Shown in pieces: positions 1 to 8,725 of a stretch of 64,000 nucleotides of DNA. How positions within the stretch are numbered: the stretch's first letter is position 1; the number at the start of each line of letters is the position of its first letter. The notes under the pieces are model-generated. The model was not told where the DNA came from. It searched no databases and worked only from the letters and a program-made list of their open reading frames with translations. Position numbers and translations under genes: made by a program. The stretch is taken from contig NC_003228.3 of assembly GCF_000025985.1 (NCBI RefSeq), positions 5,022,001-5,086,000 on the forward strand, in the 5' to 3' direction. The DNA is from Bacteroides fragilis NCTC 9343 (GTDB lineage: Bacteria > Bacteroidota > Bacteroidia > Bacteroidales > Bacteroidaceae).

Positions 1-1158
1 GAAGAACTTGCTAACTACGGAGAACCTGATTTCGTATGCTTCAACGCTTCTAAAGCAAAAGTTGATAACTACAAAGAACTGGGTCTGAACTCAGAAACTG
101 CTACAGTTTTCAACCTGAAGACTAAAGAACAAGTTATCCTGAATACTTGGTACGGTGGTGAAATGAAGAAAGGTATGTTCTCAATCATGAACTACATGAA
201 CCCGCTTCGTGGTATCGCTTCTATGCACTGCTCTGCTAACACAGATATGGAAGGAACTAGCTCTGCTATCTTCTTCGGTTTGTCTGGTACAGGTAAGACT
301 ACTTTGTCTACTGACCCGAAACGTAAATTGATCGGTGACGACGAACACGGATGGGACAACGAAGGTGTATTCAACTACGAAGGTGGTTGCTACGCTAAGG
401 TTATCAACCTGGATAAAGAAAGCGAACCGGATATCTTCAACGCTATCAAACGTGACGCTCTGTTGGAGAACGTAACAGTAGCTGCTGATGGCAAAATCAA
501 TTTCGCTGACAAATCAGTAACAGAAAACACTCGTGTTTCTTATCCTATCTACCACATCGAAAACATCGTTAAACCGGTGTCTAAAGGTCCTCACGCTAAA
601 CAAGTTATCTTCTTGTCAGCTGATGCCTTCGGTGTATTGCCTCCGGTATCTATCTTGAACCCGGAACAAGCTCAGTACTACTTCCTGTCTGGATTTACAG
701 CTAAATTGGCTGGTACAGAACGTGGTATCACTGAACCGACTCCGACATTCTCTGCTTGCTTCGGTGCTGCATTCTTATCATTGCACCCAACTAAATATGC
801 AGAAGAATTGGTTAAGAAGATGGAAATGACCGGTGCTAAAGCATACTTGGTTAACACTGGATGGAACGGAAGCGGTAAACGTATTTCTATCAAAGATACT
901 CGTGGTATCATCGACGCTATCCTTGACGGTTCTATCGACAAAGCTCCTACTAAGGTTATTCCTTTCTTCGACTTTGTTGTTCCTACAGAACTTCCGGGTG
1001 TTGATCCGAAGATCCTTGATCCTCGTGATACTTACGCTGATCCTGCACAGTGGAATGAAAAAGCAAAAGACCTTGCCGGTCGCTTTATCAAGAACTTCGC
1101 TAAGTTCACTGGAAACGAAGCTGGTAAGAAGTTGGTTGCTGCTGGTCCGAAACTCTAA
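1..1158 (+). CDS. pckA: Phosphoenolpyruvate carboxykinase (ATP), 3' part
   Basis: ATP-dependent PEP carboxykinase interconverts oxaloacetate plus ATP with PEP, CO2 and ADP; in Bacteroides it is a central step between glycolysis and the fumarate/succinate branch. The frame is open from base 1, so the gene starts outside the window; 385 residues remain of a family length near 535. The kinase-1a P-loop GLSGTGKT lies at 277-300, followed by the metal-binding DDEHGWD segment and, further on, the R-x-S-Y-P and TSGFTAK-like (FLSGFTAK) regions usual in the family. The C terminus is intact and followed by a strong terminator. Codon use is strongly biased (GGT, GCT, AAC, ATC), which suggests high expression. 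Cytoplasmic. Identification is secure. Confidence 0.97.
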   Translation, partial: EELANYGEPDFVCFNASKAKVDNYKELGLNSETATVFNLKTKEQVILNTWYGGEMKKGMFSIMNYMNPLRGIASMHCSANTDMEGTSSAIFFGLSGTGKTTLSTDPKRKLIGDDEHGWDNEGVFNYEGGCYAKVINLDKESEPDIFNAIKRDALLENVTVAADGKINFADKSVTENTRVSYPIYHIENIVKPVSKGPHAKQVIFLSADAFGVLPPVSILNPEQAQYYFLSGFTAKLAGTERGITEPTPTFSACFGAAFLSLHPTKYAEELVKKMEMTGAKAYLVNTGWNGSGKRISIKDTRGIIDAILDGSIDKAPTKVIPFFDFVVPTELPGVDPKILDPRDTYADPAQWNEKAKDLAGRFIKNFAKFTGNEAGKKLVAAGPKL

Positions 1159-1188
1159 TCAGACAAAGTTAACAACTTTAAATAATCG

Positions 1189-1224
1189 AAAGGCGACTCT
1201 GCAAAGGGTCGCCTTTCTTTTTTT
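1189..1224 (+). terminator. Rho-independent terminator of pckA
   Basis: A 9-bp perfect stem (AAAGGCGAC at 1189-1197 with GTCGCCTTT at 1208-1216) is followed by a run of T. It begins 30 bases after the pckA stop. Confidence 0.93.
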
Positions 1225-1726
1225 GTCCTGTACCGCACAAGAACCTACCGACTAAAAAATCTCTTCTCAATTAACATTGTTAATGCCGCTTGCATATCAC
1301 TTTCTTCCTATATGCAAACAACAAGTCTTTTGCGCCTAAAAGATTTGTTATCTGTCATCAAAACACTTATTTTAAGACCATGTTAAAACAAGTATTTCAA
1401 CAACCCAATGTACATTCTTCATCTTGCTGATTTTCAATATGACAGATAGAAAAGAGCCCTATTCCTGAAAGATATCATCCATTTGCTCTTCAAAGACATA
1501 ATTATCATTCTGATAAGTACCTCTCGCTTCGAGATCAAAAGAAAATATCAACCGAACGATATAATTCCCCGGTACGGAGACGAAATAAATCATACAAAGA
1601 ATGAAATTTGCGTAAAGAATGGAATTATTTAATTTCCCAGAATACAATCAGCCCATTGGCAAAATCAACAACCTGATAAACGATATAATAAAAGTAGTGA
1701 TAAACATTTCAACGGAAAAGTCGGCT

Positions 1727-2145
1727 AAGTTCTAACTGGACTTATTCTTTGTCCTATATATTGTTTGTTCTAAATCAGTTTTCTCAAAATTCCATCTACT
1801 ACCGATGGAATACAGATTCGCCTCTAAATCCTTATATGGGACAAAAATAAAACGAATTTTAATAAGAAGCAAGAGATATTAATAAAATATTAAAAAATAT
1901 AGGTTCACATTTACTATTTTATTTTTGATATATAGAGTGTCCCTTGTAAAAAAATGAAAGAATAAATCTTTTTGGGTAGAAACTTTGAATTGATTATTCG
2001 CTTATATTATTACTTTTTTCTGTAATATTTTCCGTAAAACTAACCATTTGTCTATTGCATATTTACGCATATCTATCTTTTCATATCACATTTCGTGTGA
2101 TAATCAACCATATATATTCCTTCTATCCAAGTTCAGTTAGAACTG
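1727..2145. promoter_or_regulatory. Putative invertible promoter segment 1 (upstream of SusC1)
   Basis: The segment is bounded by two inverted 17-bp sites. The left site (1727-1743) reads AAGTTC-TAACT-GGACTT and the right site (2129-2145) reads AAGTTC-AGTTA-GAACTG. The spacers TAACT and AGTTA are exact reverse complements, and the arms differ at two positions. Six-bp inverted arms around a short asymmetric spacer is the usual form of a tyrosine-recombinase crossover site. The segment carries a good Bacteroides promoter on the - strand (1842-1872), pointing away from SusC1. The right site ends 231 bp before the SusC1 start codon. Phase-variable promoters of this kind are established for B. fragilis; inversion here is inferred from sequence only. 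Confidence 0.75.
1842..1872 (-). promoter_or_regulatory. Promoter inside invertible segment 1, pointing away from SusC1
   Basis: On the - strand, TTG (1872-1870), a 20-bp spacer and TATTTTTG (1849-1842) fit the Bacteroides -33/-7 consensus. Inversion of 1727-2145 would turn it towards SusC1. Confidence 0.65.
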
Positions 2146-2258
2146 AGATAGCATTTATACCTATATTGCAAATAAACGAAATATATATACACTATTATAA
2201 AACATGACAAAATAATCCAAATGCCCCCTTTAAATAACTAAAATATAATTTTTAAGAA

Positions 2259-2376
2259 ATGCCTATGACAAAGTAAAGACACAAAAAACTAAATGATACG
2301 GAGGAACACATTTCCATCTGTACAATCAAATCTTGAAAGAATTAACAAACGAATGTTTAACCGAACAATTTAGTGT
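2259..2376 (+). promoter_or_regulatory. Conserved SusC leader with two mini-ORFs (copy 1)
   Basis: Two very short open frames precede SusC1: MPMTK-stop (2259-2276) and MFNRTI-stop (2353-2373). The second stop is separated from the SusC1 ATG by a single codon (TGT) in the same frame. The same two elements in the same order occur before SusC2 and SusC3. This suggests a leader that acts by translation or as a translational-coupling device; no experimental support is known to me. Confidence 0.5.
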
Positions 2377-5300
2377 ATGACAGAAAAAACTAACCTGTTT
2401 CCGAGCCTAATCCGGTTTCGAGAAACAAATCGCCTGAAAATGGCAATCGCTGCTTCTATTATGCTATGGTGTGCTACACCTCAGCAAGCGGCAGCCGATA
2501 CTTACGAAAAACACGAAATCGCCTCCGTACAACAGCAGAAAGTGAAAACGACAGGTACGGTAGTGGACCAGAACGGAGAAGCCATGATCGGTGTATCCGT
2601 CAAAGTAAAAGACAATGCTACCATGGGTGCCATTACTGACCTGGAAGGAAAGTTCTCTATCGACACCCCTAAAGGCGCTACACTCGAAATCTCCTACATT
2701 GGTTATAAAACCGTTACAGTCAAAGCAGAAGGTACAGCTCTCAACATTACGATGCAAGAGGATGCCGAAGTATTGGATGAAGTTGTTATCGTGGGCTATG
2801 GTTCACAGAAAAAAGTGAACGTAACCGGCGCTGTAAGTATGGTAGACTCTAAGGTAATTGAGTCACGTCCGGTCTCTAACGTATCACAGGCTTTGCAAGG
2901 TGTGGTTCCGGGTTTGAACTTGACAGTTCCTACTGCCGGTGGCGCATTGGATGCAGGAATGAATATCAGTATCCGTGGTGCGGGTACGATCGGTGACGGA
3001 TCCAGTTCTTCTCCTTTAATCCTTATCGATGGTATGGAAGGAGATATGAACAGTATTAATCCTAACGATATCGAAAATATTTCTGTATTGAAAGATGCTG
3101 CCGCATCTTCTATCTATGGTTCACGTGCCCCGTTTGGTGTTATCCTGATCACTACCAAGAGTGGTAAAGCAGGCCGCACAAGCGTTAATTATAGCACTAA
3201 TGTCCGTTTCAAATCTCCTATGTCGATGCCGGAAATGATGGACTCATGGAGTTTTGCCAACTATTGGAACGAGGCCGGTATCAACCAGAACGGTAATATC
3301 AAGTTCACTCAGGATGTAATGGATAAGATTCTGGCATTCCAGCAGGGAACCTTAACAGGACCGGATGCTGCCGGAATTTCCTGGCAAGACGGTGAGTGGA
3401 AGAAATATGCCGGTGCATGGGCCAATACAGACTGGTTTAAAGAACAGTATCACAGCATCGTATCCAATGAGCACAACATATCAGTGAATGGAGGTACAGA
3501 TAAAGTGACTTATATGGTTTCAGCCGGTTACATGGGCGATAAGGGACTGACTCGCCATGGAGATGACCGCCTGACTCATTATAACCTTTCAGGTAAAATC
3601 AACGCAACACTTTCTAAATATGTGAAGTTAATGTATAACACCAAATTTATTCGTGAGGATTATGACCGTCCCTCTTACCTGACGAGTAATTTCTACCACA
3701 ATATCGCTCGCCGCTGGCCGACCAATCCGGTAAAAGACGCCAATGGATATTATCTGGATCATAGTGAAATTATTCAGATGGAAGAAGGTGGACGTGATGT
3801 GACTCAAAAAGATCAATTCTATCAACAGATTCAGTTGGTTGTTGAGCCTTTGAAAGACTGGTTGATCCATGCTGAGGGTAACATGAAGATTGTCAATAAT
3901 CAGAATCAGTGGGAAGTATTGCCTGTATATTATCACGATGGCGAGGGAAGCCCTGTTGCCATGGCATGGTTCGACGGATATACTCCGGGAATGTCACGTG
4001 TCAACCAAAGTTATTGGAAAGACAACAATTATTCTCTAAACCTGTATACTGATTATTTCAAGCAGATCGGTGATCATTACTTTAAAGTGATGGGAGGTTT
4101 TAATGCCGAATTGTATAAACGGACAAACTTATCAGGACAGCGTGATGAGTTGATCACTCCGGATGTTCCGACATTGAATACCGGTACTACTGAACAGAAA
4201 GCAAATGGTGGTTACTCCCACTGGGCAAATGCCGGTTTCTTCGGTCGTATCAACTATAACTATAAAGAACGTTATTTGTTGGAAATCAATGGTCGCTATG
4301 ACGGATCTTCCCGTTTCATCGGAGACAAACGTTGGGGCTTCTTCCCATCATTCTCTGCCGGTTGGAATGTTTCTCGCGAACCCTTCTGGAGAGATCTGGA
4401 ACACATTGTGAATAATTTCAAGATCAGAGGTTCATGGGGTGAATTGGGTAACTGTAACACAACTGCTTTCTATCCTTTCTATCAGACAATGCCTACAGGT
4501 GTTGAAAACAGCGGTTGGCTGATCAATGGAAAGAAACCGAATACAGCTTCTGCACCGGGCATTGTGAGTGCTGAAATGACATGGGAAACCGTTCGTTCAT
4601 GGAATATCGGTTTTGACTTCGGTTTACTCAACAATCGTTTGACGGGTTCATTTGACTATTTCGTTCGTAATACACTTGATATGATTGGTCCGGCTCCACA
4701 ATTACCGGCAACACTGGGTGCTACGGTTCCTAAGGTAAACAATGCGGATATGAAAGCATGGGGTTTTGAAGTGGAAGTTTCTTGGAGAGACCGTATTAAA
4801 GATTTTAATTATGGAGTGAAATTCGTTCTTTCCGATGACCAGAGAAAGGTAACACGCTATCCGAACGAAGAACTGAATAGAAACCAGTGGTATGCAGGAA
4901 GAATGGATGGTCTGGTTTGGGGATATGAGACAGTAGGTATTGCCAAGACAGATGCGGAAATGGAAGCACACCTGGCTTCATTACCCAATGGAGGACAAAG
5001 CCAGCTAGGTAGTAAGTGGGCTGCCGGTGACATCATGTACAAAGACCTGAACGGAGATGGTAAAATTTCTTCGGGAGACGGTACTTTGAATGATCTCGGC
5101 GACTTAAAGGTGGTAGCCAATACTCAATTACGATTTAAATATGGTTTGACACTAGATGCATCCTGGAAAGGTTTCGATTTCAGTGCTTTCTTCCAAGGAG
5201 TAGGCAAGCGTGATGTTGTTGTCGGAGGACCGTATTTCTGGGGAGCTAACGGACAAGGAATGTGGCAGGCTGCTGCTTTCAAAGACCACATGGATTATTT

Positions 5301-5655
5301 CCGTCCGGAAGATACAGAAAGTGTATTTGGACCGAATGTAGATGCCTATTATCCGAGAGTCATCTTTGGCGGTGGCAGCAGTGAAGGTGGAAAGAATACT
5401 CTGACACAGTCACGTTACGTACAGAACGGTGCTTATATTCGTTTGAAGAACTTACAACTGGGTTATACTTTACCAAGCACTATCACAAAGAAATTTGCTG
5501 TAAATTCACTTCGTGTATATGTTTCGGGAGATAACTTATGGACAGGTACAAAGATGAGGGTATTCGACCCTGAAGTACTGGGTAGCACCGGTGATGCAGG
5601 AAAAGCATATCCTTTGGCAAGAGTGTGGTCTGTTGGTCTTAACGTAAACTTTTAA
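2377..5655 (+). CDS. SusC-like TonB-dependent transporter 1
   Basis: Outer-membrane TonB-dependent oligosaccharide importer of the SusC/RagA family, 1092 aa, which works with the SusD-like lipoprotein encoded next. An extended basic N terminus leads into a signal peptide ending near residue 41. A carboxypeptidase-D-regulatory-like Ig domain (about 58-130) follows, then a TonB-box-like stretch (LDEVVIVGYG), a plug domain (about 145-265) and a 22-stranded barrel ending in aromatic Phe (GLNVNF). There is no STN signalling domain, so control by an ECF/anti-sigma pair is unlikely. The first 460 bases are about 93% identical to SusC3, while the rest is much more divergent. The gene lies downstream of an invertible promoter segment. 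The substrate is not determined by sequence; the locus context suggests host mucin-type glycans. Confidence 0.95.
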   Translation: MTEKTNLFPSLIRFRETNRLKMAIAASIMLWCATPQQAAADTYEKHEIASVQQQKVKTTGTVVDQNGEAMIGVSVKVKDNATMGAITDLEGKFSIDTPKGATLEISYIGYKTVTVKAEGTALNITMQEDAEVLDEVVIVGYGSQKKVNVTGAVSMVDSKVIESRPVSNVSQALQGVVPGLNLTVPTAGGALDAGMNISIRGAGTIGDGSSSSPLILIDGMEGDMNSINPNDIENISVLKDAAASSIYGSRAPFGVILITTKSGKAGRTSVNYSTNVRFKSPMSMPEMMDSWSFANYWNEAGINQNGNIKFTQDVMDKILAFQQGTLTGPDAAGISWQDGEWKKYAGAWANTDWFKEQYHSIVSNEHNISVNGGTDKVTYMVSAGYMGDKGLTRHGDDRLTHYNLSGKINATLSKYVKLMYNTKFIREDYDRPSYLTSNFYHNIARRWPTNPVKDANGYYLDHSEIIQMEEGGRDVTQKDQFYQQIQLVVEPLKDWLIHAEGNMKIVNNQNQWEVLPVYYHDGEGSPVAMAWFDGYTPGMSRVNQSYWKDNNYSLNLYTDYFKQIGDHYFKVMGGFNAELYKRTNLSGQRDELITPDVPTLNTGTTEQKANGGYSHWANAGFFGRINYNYKERYLLEINGRYDGSSRFIGDKRWGFFPSFSAGWNVSREPFWRDLEHIVNNFKIRGSWGELGNCNTTAFYPFYQTMPTGVENSGWLINGKKPNTASAPGIVSAEMTWETVRSWNIGFDFGLLNNRLTGSFDYFVRNTLDMIGPAPQLPATLGATVPKVNNADMKAWGFEVEVSWRDRIKDFNYGVKFVLSDDQRKVTRYPNEELNRNQWYAGRMDGLVWGYETVGIAKTDAEMEAHLASLPNGGQSQLGSKWAAGDIMYKDLNGDGKISSGDGTLNDLGDLKVVANTQLRFKYGLTLDASWKGFDFSAFFQGVGKRDVVVGGPYFWGANGQGMWQAAAFKDHMDYFRPEDTESVFGPNVDAYYPRVIFGGGSSEGGKNTLTQSRYVQNGAYIRLKNLQLGYTLPSTITKKFAVNSLRVYVSGDNLWTGTKMRVFDPEVLGSTGDAGKAYPLARVWSVGLNVNF

Positions 5656-5667
5656 TTGATACTTTTT

Positions 5668-7668
5668 ATGAAAATAACATTCAAATATATAACTCTATCT
5701 CTGTTGGCCGGAGCGTCTTTACTGACCTCTTGCGAAGATTTTCTGGACAGAGAGCCGTTGGATTCGGTTACTCCGGATACATATCTTAAGAATGAAAGTC
5801 AATTGGCTGCCTATGCTATCAATGCATACAGTTTCAATATTCATAGTGGATATAATGGAGGTCCGATCGTATCAGACAATGGCACTGACAATCAAGCTAC
5901 TGCATCACCCAATACGACTTATTGGGAACCGGGACAGTGGCGTGTAGGTACTTATGACGCATGGGGATTCGGCACTATCCGTAACCTGAACTATTTCCTG
6001 GAAATCGTGATCCCGCGTTGGGAAGCAGGAGAAATCGAAGGTGTTGAAAAGAACATTAAACAATATATCGGCGAGATATATTTCCTCAGAGCATGGGAGT
6101 ATTTCAGCAAGCTACAGAATCTTGGAGACTTCCCTATCCTCACTAAGGTATTATCTGATAAGAAAGAAGATCTTATCGAAGCAAGTAAGCGTCGCCCACG
6201 CAACGAAGTGGCACGTTTCATCCTTAGCGACCTGGATAAGGCTGCCGAACTGATGACTAACAGCCCCGTAGGTGGAAAAAATCGCCTGACACGTAACGCA
6301 GCATTACTGGTGAAGTCAAGAGTTGCTTTATCTGAAGCTACCTGGTTGAAATATCATAGAGGTACCGGACGTGTGCCGGGTGACGATACGTGGCCGGGAA
6401 AACAAAAAGATTACTTGAAGGACTTTACCATTAACGTCAATCAAGAAATTGACTTCTTCTTAACAGAAGCCATGGCTGCTGCCAAAGAAGTAGGAGATCA
6501 GATCACATTGACTGTGAACAGTAAAGAGGTGAATCCTACCTCTTCAGCTTCGGGATGGAATCCGTTCTTTGAAATGTATAATTCTAAAAATCTGGAAGAT
6601 CTGTCAGAAGTTGTATTCTGGAAAGCTTATGATAAAGCACTCAGTGTAAACCACAATGCTACTTATTACACTTCTCGTGGAGGTGGTAATTATGGTTTTA
6701 CAAAGGGATATGTCAAGACGTTCCTGATGGAGAACGGTTTGCCATGGTATGCTTCGAACAGCCAATATCAAGGAGATGACCATATCTATAAAGAGTTTCA
6801 GAACAGAGACTACCGTTTGAGACTGTTCTCGGCTTCGGAGTTGGATAGACTGCAAATGAAACAAGAGCCGGTAGAGAGTGATCCGACGACATGGAACGTA
6901 CCTAAGATCCTGGAATTACCGGAAGGAAGAAACGTAACCGGTTACCACATCCGTAAAGCCATGTCATACGAAATAGCTCAGGGAAGCGGTGGTGATACTC
7001 ACTTCTTGTCTGATTACGGCTGTGTTGTATTCCGTGGTGTAGAAGCTATGTTGAATTACATGGAAGCTTGTTACGAAAAGAACAGCAACCTGGATGCTAC
7101 CGCAGAAAGTTACTGGAAAGCAATTCGTACACGTGCAGGTGTAGATCCGGATTTCAACAAAACAATTGCTGCTACTGATTATACTAAAGAAGATGACTGG
7201 GCTATTTATTCAGCTGGTCAGCCGGTAGATAAAACATTGTATAATATCCGTCGTGAACGTAGATGTGAGTTCATTGCAGATGGCATGCGAATGTGGGATT
7301 TGAAACGTTGGCGTGCGCTCGACCAAGTGAAGAATTATGTTATCGAAGGATTCAACCTGTGGGGAGGCGGTGCTGCTGAACTTTATAAAGACGATAAAGG
7401 TGAAAGTCGGTTGATTACAACCGGTGATCAAGCAAATGTTTCAAGTCAGGCTGCAAGCGGCAATAACTTGTGCCCTTACAGAATGACAGAAAAAAACAAT
7501 ACAATGTATAATGGATATACATGGACACCGGCTTGCTACTTGTATCCAATCGTATTCAGTGATTTCATGCTTTCATCTCCTGATGGTGATGTGAACAACT
7601 CACCTATTTATCAGAATCCGGGATGGCCTATTGAGGATGGTGCTTCAGCATTGGAATTACCGAATTAA
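5668..7668 (+). CDS. SusD-like glycan-binding lipoprotein 1
   Basis: Surface lipoprotein of the SusD/RagB family, the lid and glycan-binding partner of SusC1. It is 666 aa from the ATG at 5668, 12 bases after the SusC1 stop; an upstream in-frame TTG directly after that stop is less likely. The signal peptide ends in the lipobox L-T-S-C with Cys22 as the lipidated residue, followed by the family's typical DFLDREPLD. TPR-like SusD_N helices and a C-terminal RagB/SusD domain follow, including the NIRRERRCEF and W-D-L-K-R-W motifs near the C terminus. It resembles SusD3 more than SusD2. Co-transcription with SusC1 is expected. Confidence 0.95.
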   Translation: MKITFKYITLSLLAGASLLTSCEDFLDREPLDSVTPDTYLKNESQLAAYAINAYSFNIHSGYNGGPIVSDNGTDNQATASPNTTYWEPGQWRVGTYDAWGFGTIRNLNYFLEIVIPRWEAGEIEGVEKNIKQYIGEIYFLRAWEYFSKLQNLGDFPILTKVLSDKKEDLIEASKRRPRNEVARFILSDLDKAAELMTNSPVGGKNRLTRNAALLVKSRVALSEATWLKYHRGTGRVPGDDTWPGKQKDYLKDFTINVNQEIDFFLTEAMAAAKEVGDQITLTVNSKEVNPTSSASGWNPFFEMYNSKNLEDLSEVVFWKAYDKALSVNHNATYYTSRGGGNYGFTKGYVKTFLMENGLPWYASNSQYQGDDHIYKEFQNRDYRLRLFSASELDRLQMKQEPVESDPTTWNVPKILELPEGRNVTGYHIRKAMSYEIAQGSGGDTHFLSDYGCVVFRGVEAMLNYMEACYEKNSNLDATAESYWKAIRTRAGVDPDFNKTIAATDYTKEDDWAIYSAGQPVDKTLYNIRRERRCEFIADGMRMWDLKRWRALDQVKNYVIEGFNLWGGGAAELYKDDKGESRLITTGDQANVSSQAASGNNLCPYRMTEKNNTMYNGYTWTPACYLYPIVFSDFMLSSPDGDVNNSPIYQNPGWPIEDGASALELPN

Positions 7669-7783
7669 GGATAAAGAAAAACCTAACATTTTTCAATAGG
7701 TTATTTTCAATAAGCGATTTATCGCTACTACGTGAGGCCTGTAAAAGGAAATCGAATCCTAAGGTCTCACTAAGCTAAAAAAT

Positions 7784-7831
7784 CTTACCCAAGTTTACGC
7801 AGTTCAGCGTATTCTTGGGTAAGTTGTTTTT
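7784..7831 (+). terminator. Terminator of the SusC1/SusD1 operon
   Basis: A long hairpin: CTTACCCAAG (7784-7793) pairs with CTTGGGTAAG (7814-7823), with an inner TACGC/GCGTA stem, followed by TTGTTTTT. It lies 115 bases after the SusD1 stop. Confidence 0.85.
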
Positions 7832-8095
7832 AAATGGTATTAAGTGCCATTTGGGTTATTCCTTATTATAGCTTTTATCAGAGACAAGAATGGGATGGTA
7901 AAATATGGTGTATCGGAAACACTATAAAGTCACACCGTCCATCTCCACTTTCAGTTACATTCAAGTGCATGACCGGTGACTCCATCAATCTAATATTTCT
8001 ATTTTTATATTTCTTCCTTGGAGAGGGTATGGGGGAATCCGATTGTGTTTCCGTGCCTTTTCAAATTATTAGCAAAATAGCTTGTGATTTTTTCC

Positions 8096-8533
8096 AAGTT
8101 CTTTCAGTACTTAGGAATTATACGAAAAGACAACAGATAGCTCTTAGGACCAGTTAACCATTGCATTTGCAATTATTAGTATTTATTATGGGGTCAAAGA
8201 TAATAAGAAGTTAATATCCCCGCAACTTTTTACTATATTTTTTTATACCAACATAATTTATATAATAAAGATTTAATAGAATTAAGATTTTTATTTATCC
8301 GGTTAGCACTGAGATGGCAGAAGAAACATGCGGATAGCGTTCACAACTCTTCCCATAAACAATAATCAACTATATTTCAGATGCATATATAAGTAAAAGG
8401 TAGAAAATAGGTATTATACCTCCCACTCAGAAGCATTAAAATATTCGACCAAGCATCTTCACCGTTTTACACTCCGTTTAGTACACCATTAATAATCAAT
8501 CTAATACAGATGGTAAAAGTACTGAAAGAACCT
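8096..8533. promoter_or_regulatory. Putative invertible promoter segment 2 (upstream of SusC2)
   Basis: Bounded by AAGTTC-TTTCA-GTACTT (8096-8112) and AAGTAC-TGAAA-GAACCT (8517-8533). These match as inverted repeats at 16 of 17 positions, and the spacers are exact reverse complements. Length 438 bp; the right site ends 192 bp before the SusC2 ATG. The architecture matches segments 1 and 3, but with a different spacer, so recombination between loci should be disfavoured. The promoter inside (8195-8225, - strand) points away from SusC2. Confidence 0.75.
8195..8225 (-). promoter_or_regulatory. Promoter inside invertible segment 2, pointing away from SusC2
   Basis: On the - strand, TTG (8225-8223), a 20-bp spacer and a perfect TATCTTTG (8202-8195). 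This is the best consensus match of the three segments. Confidence 0.75.
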
Positions 8534-8621
8534 ATCTCATGTAGCTCTATTTTTTCCAGATAGCAATCAGCATAGTTCAGCAAGGTTATTGAACAGACTT
8601 AATATTATAAACCAAAAGCTA

Positions 8622-8725
8622 ATGCCTATGAGAACCTGAAAAAATCCCCTCAAACCGATGTAGATTAGACAGTCTGATCTATATCCTCCAAATCACATTT
8701 TATGTTTAACCGAATAATTTAATGT
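8622..8725 (+). promoter_or_regulatory. Conserved SusC leader with two mini-ORFs (copy 2)
   Basis: MPMRT-stop (8622-8639) and MFNRII-stop (8702-8722); the second stop is one codon (TGT) before the SusC2 ATG. Order and final spacing match copies 1 and 3, although the DNA between the mini-ORFs is unrelated. Confidence 0.5.

Larger units (their letters stand above)
1225..2376. other. 1.15-kb non-coding region upstream of SusC1
   Basis: AT-rich DNA between pckA and the first transporter operon. It contains a putative invertible promoter segment (1727-2145) and the SusC1 leader with two mini-ORFs (2259-2376), described separately. A 62-codon open frame on the - strand (1459-1647) begins with a hydrophobic stretch and ends in an acidic tail. 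It has no recognisable family, no clear promoter and no conserved neighbour, so I do not call it a gene; it could be a remnant. Confidence 0.6.
7669..8725. other. 1.06-kb non-coding region between SusD1 and SusC2
   Basis: It contains a terminator (7784-7831), a putative invertible promoter segment (8096-8533) and the SusC2 leader (8622-8725). A 107-codon open frame at 7834-8157 has no family features and runs into the left inversion site, so it is rejected as a gene. Confidence 0.6.

Noticed and set aside
1459..1647. 62-codon open frame on the - strand in the pckA-SusC1 gap
   Set aside because: No recognisable domain, promoter or conserved neighbour; the region is AT-rich non-coding DNA.
7834..8157. 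107-codon open frame after SusD1
   Set aside because: Runs into the left inversion site of segment 2 and shows no protein-like family features.
8299..8320. A further inversion site (ATCCGGTTAGCACTGAGAT) inside segment 2
   Set aside because: It resembles the right flank of segment 1, but its arms do not pair and no partner with a complementary spacer was found.
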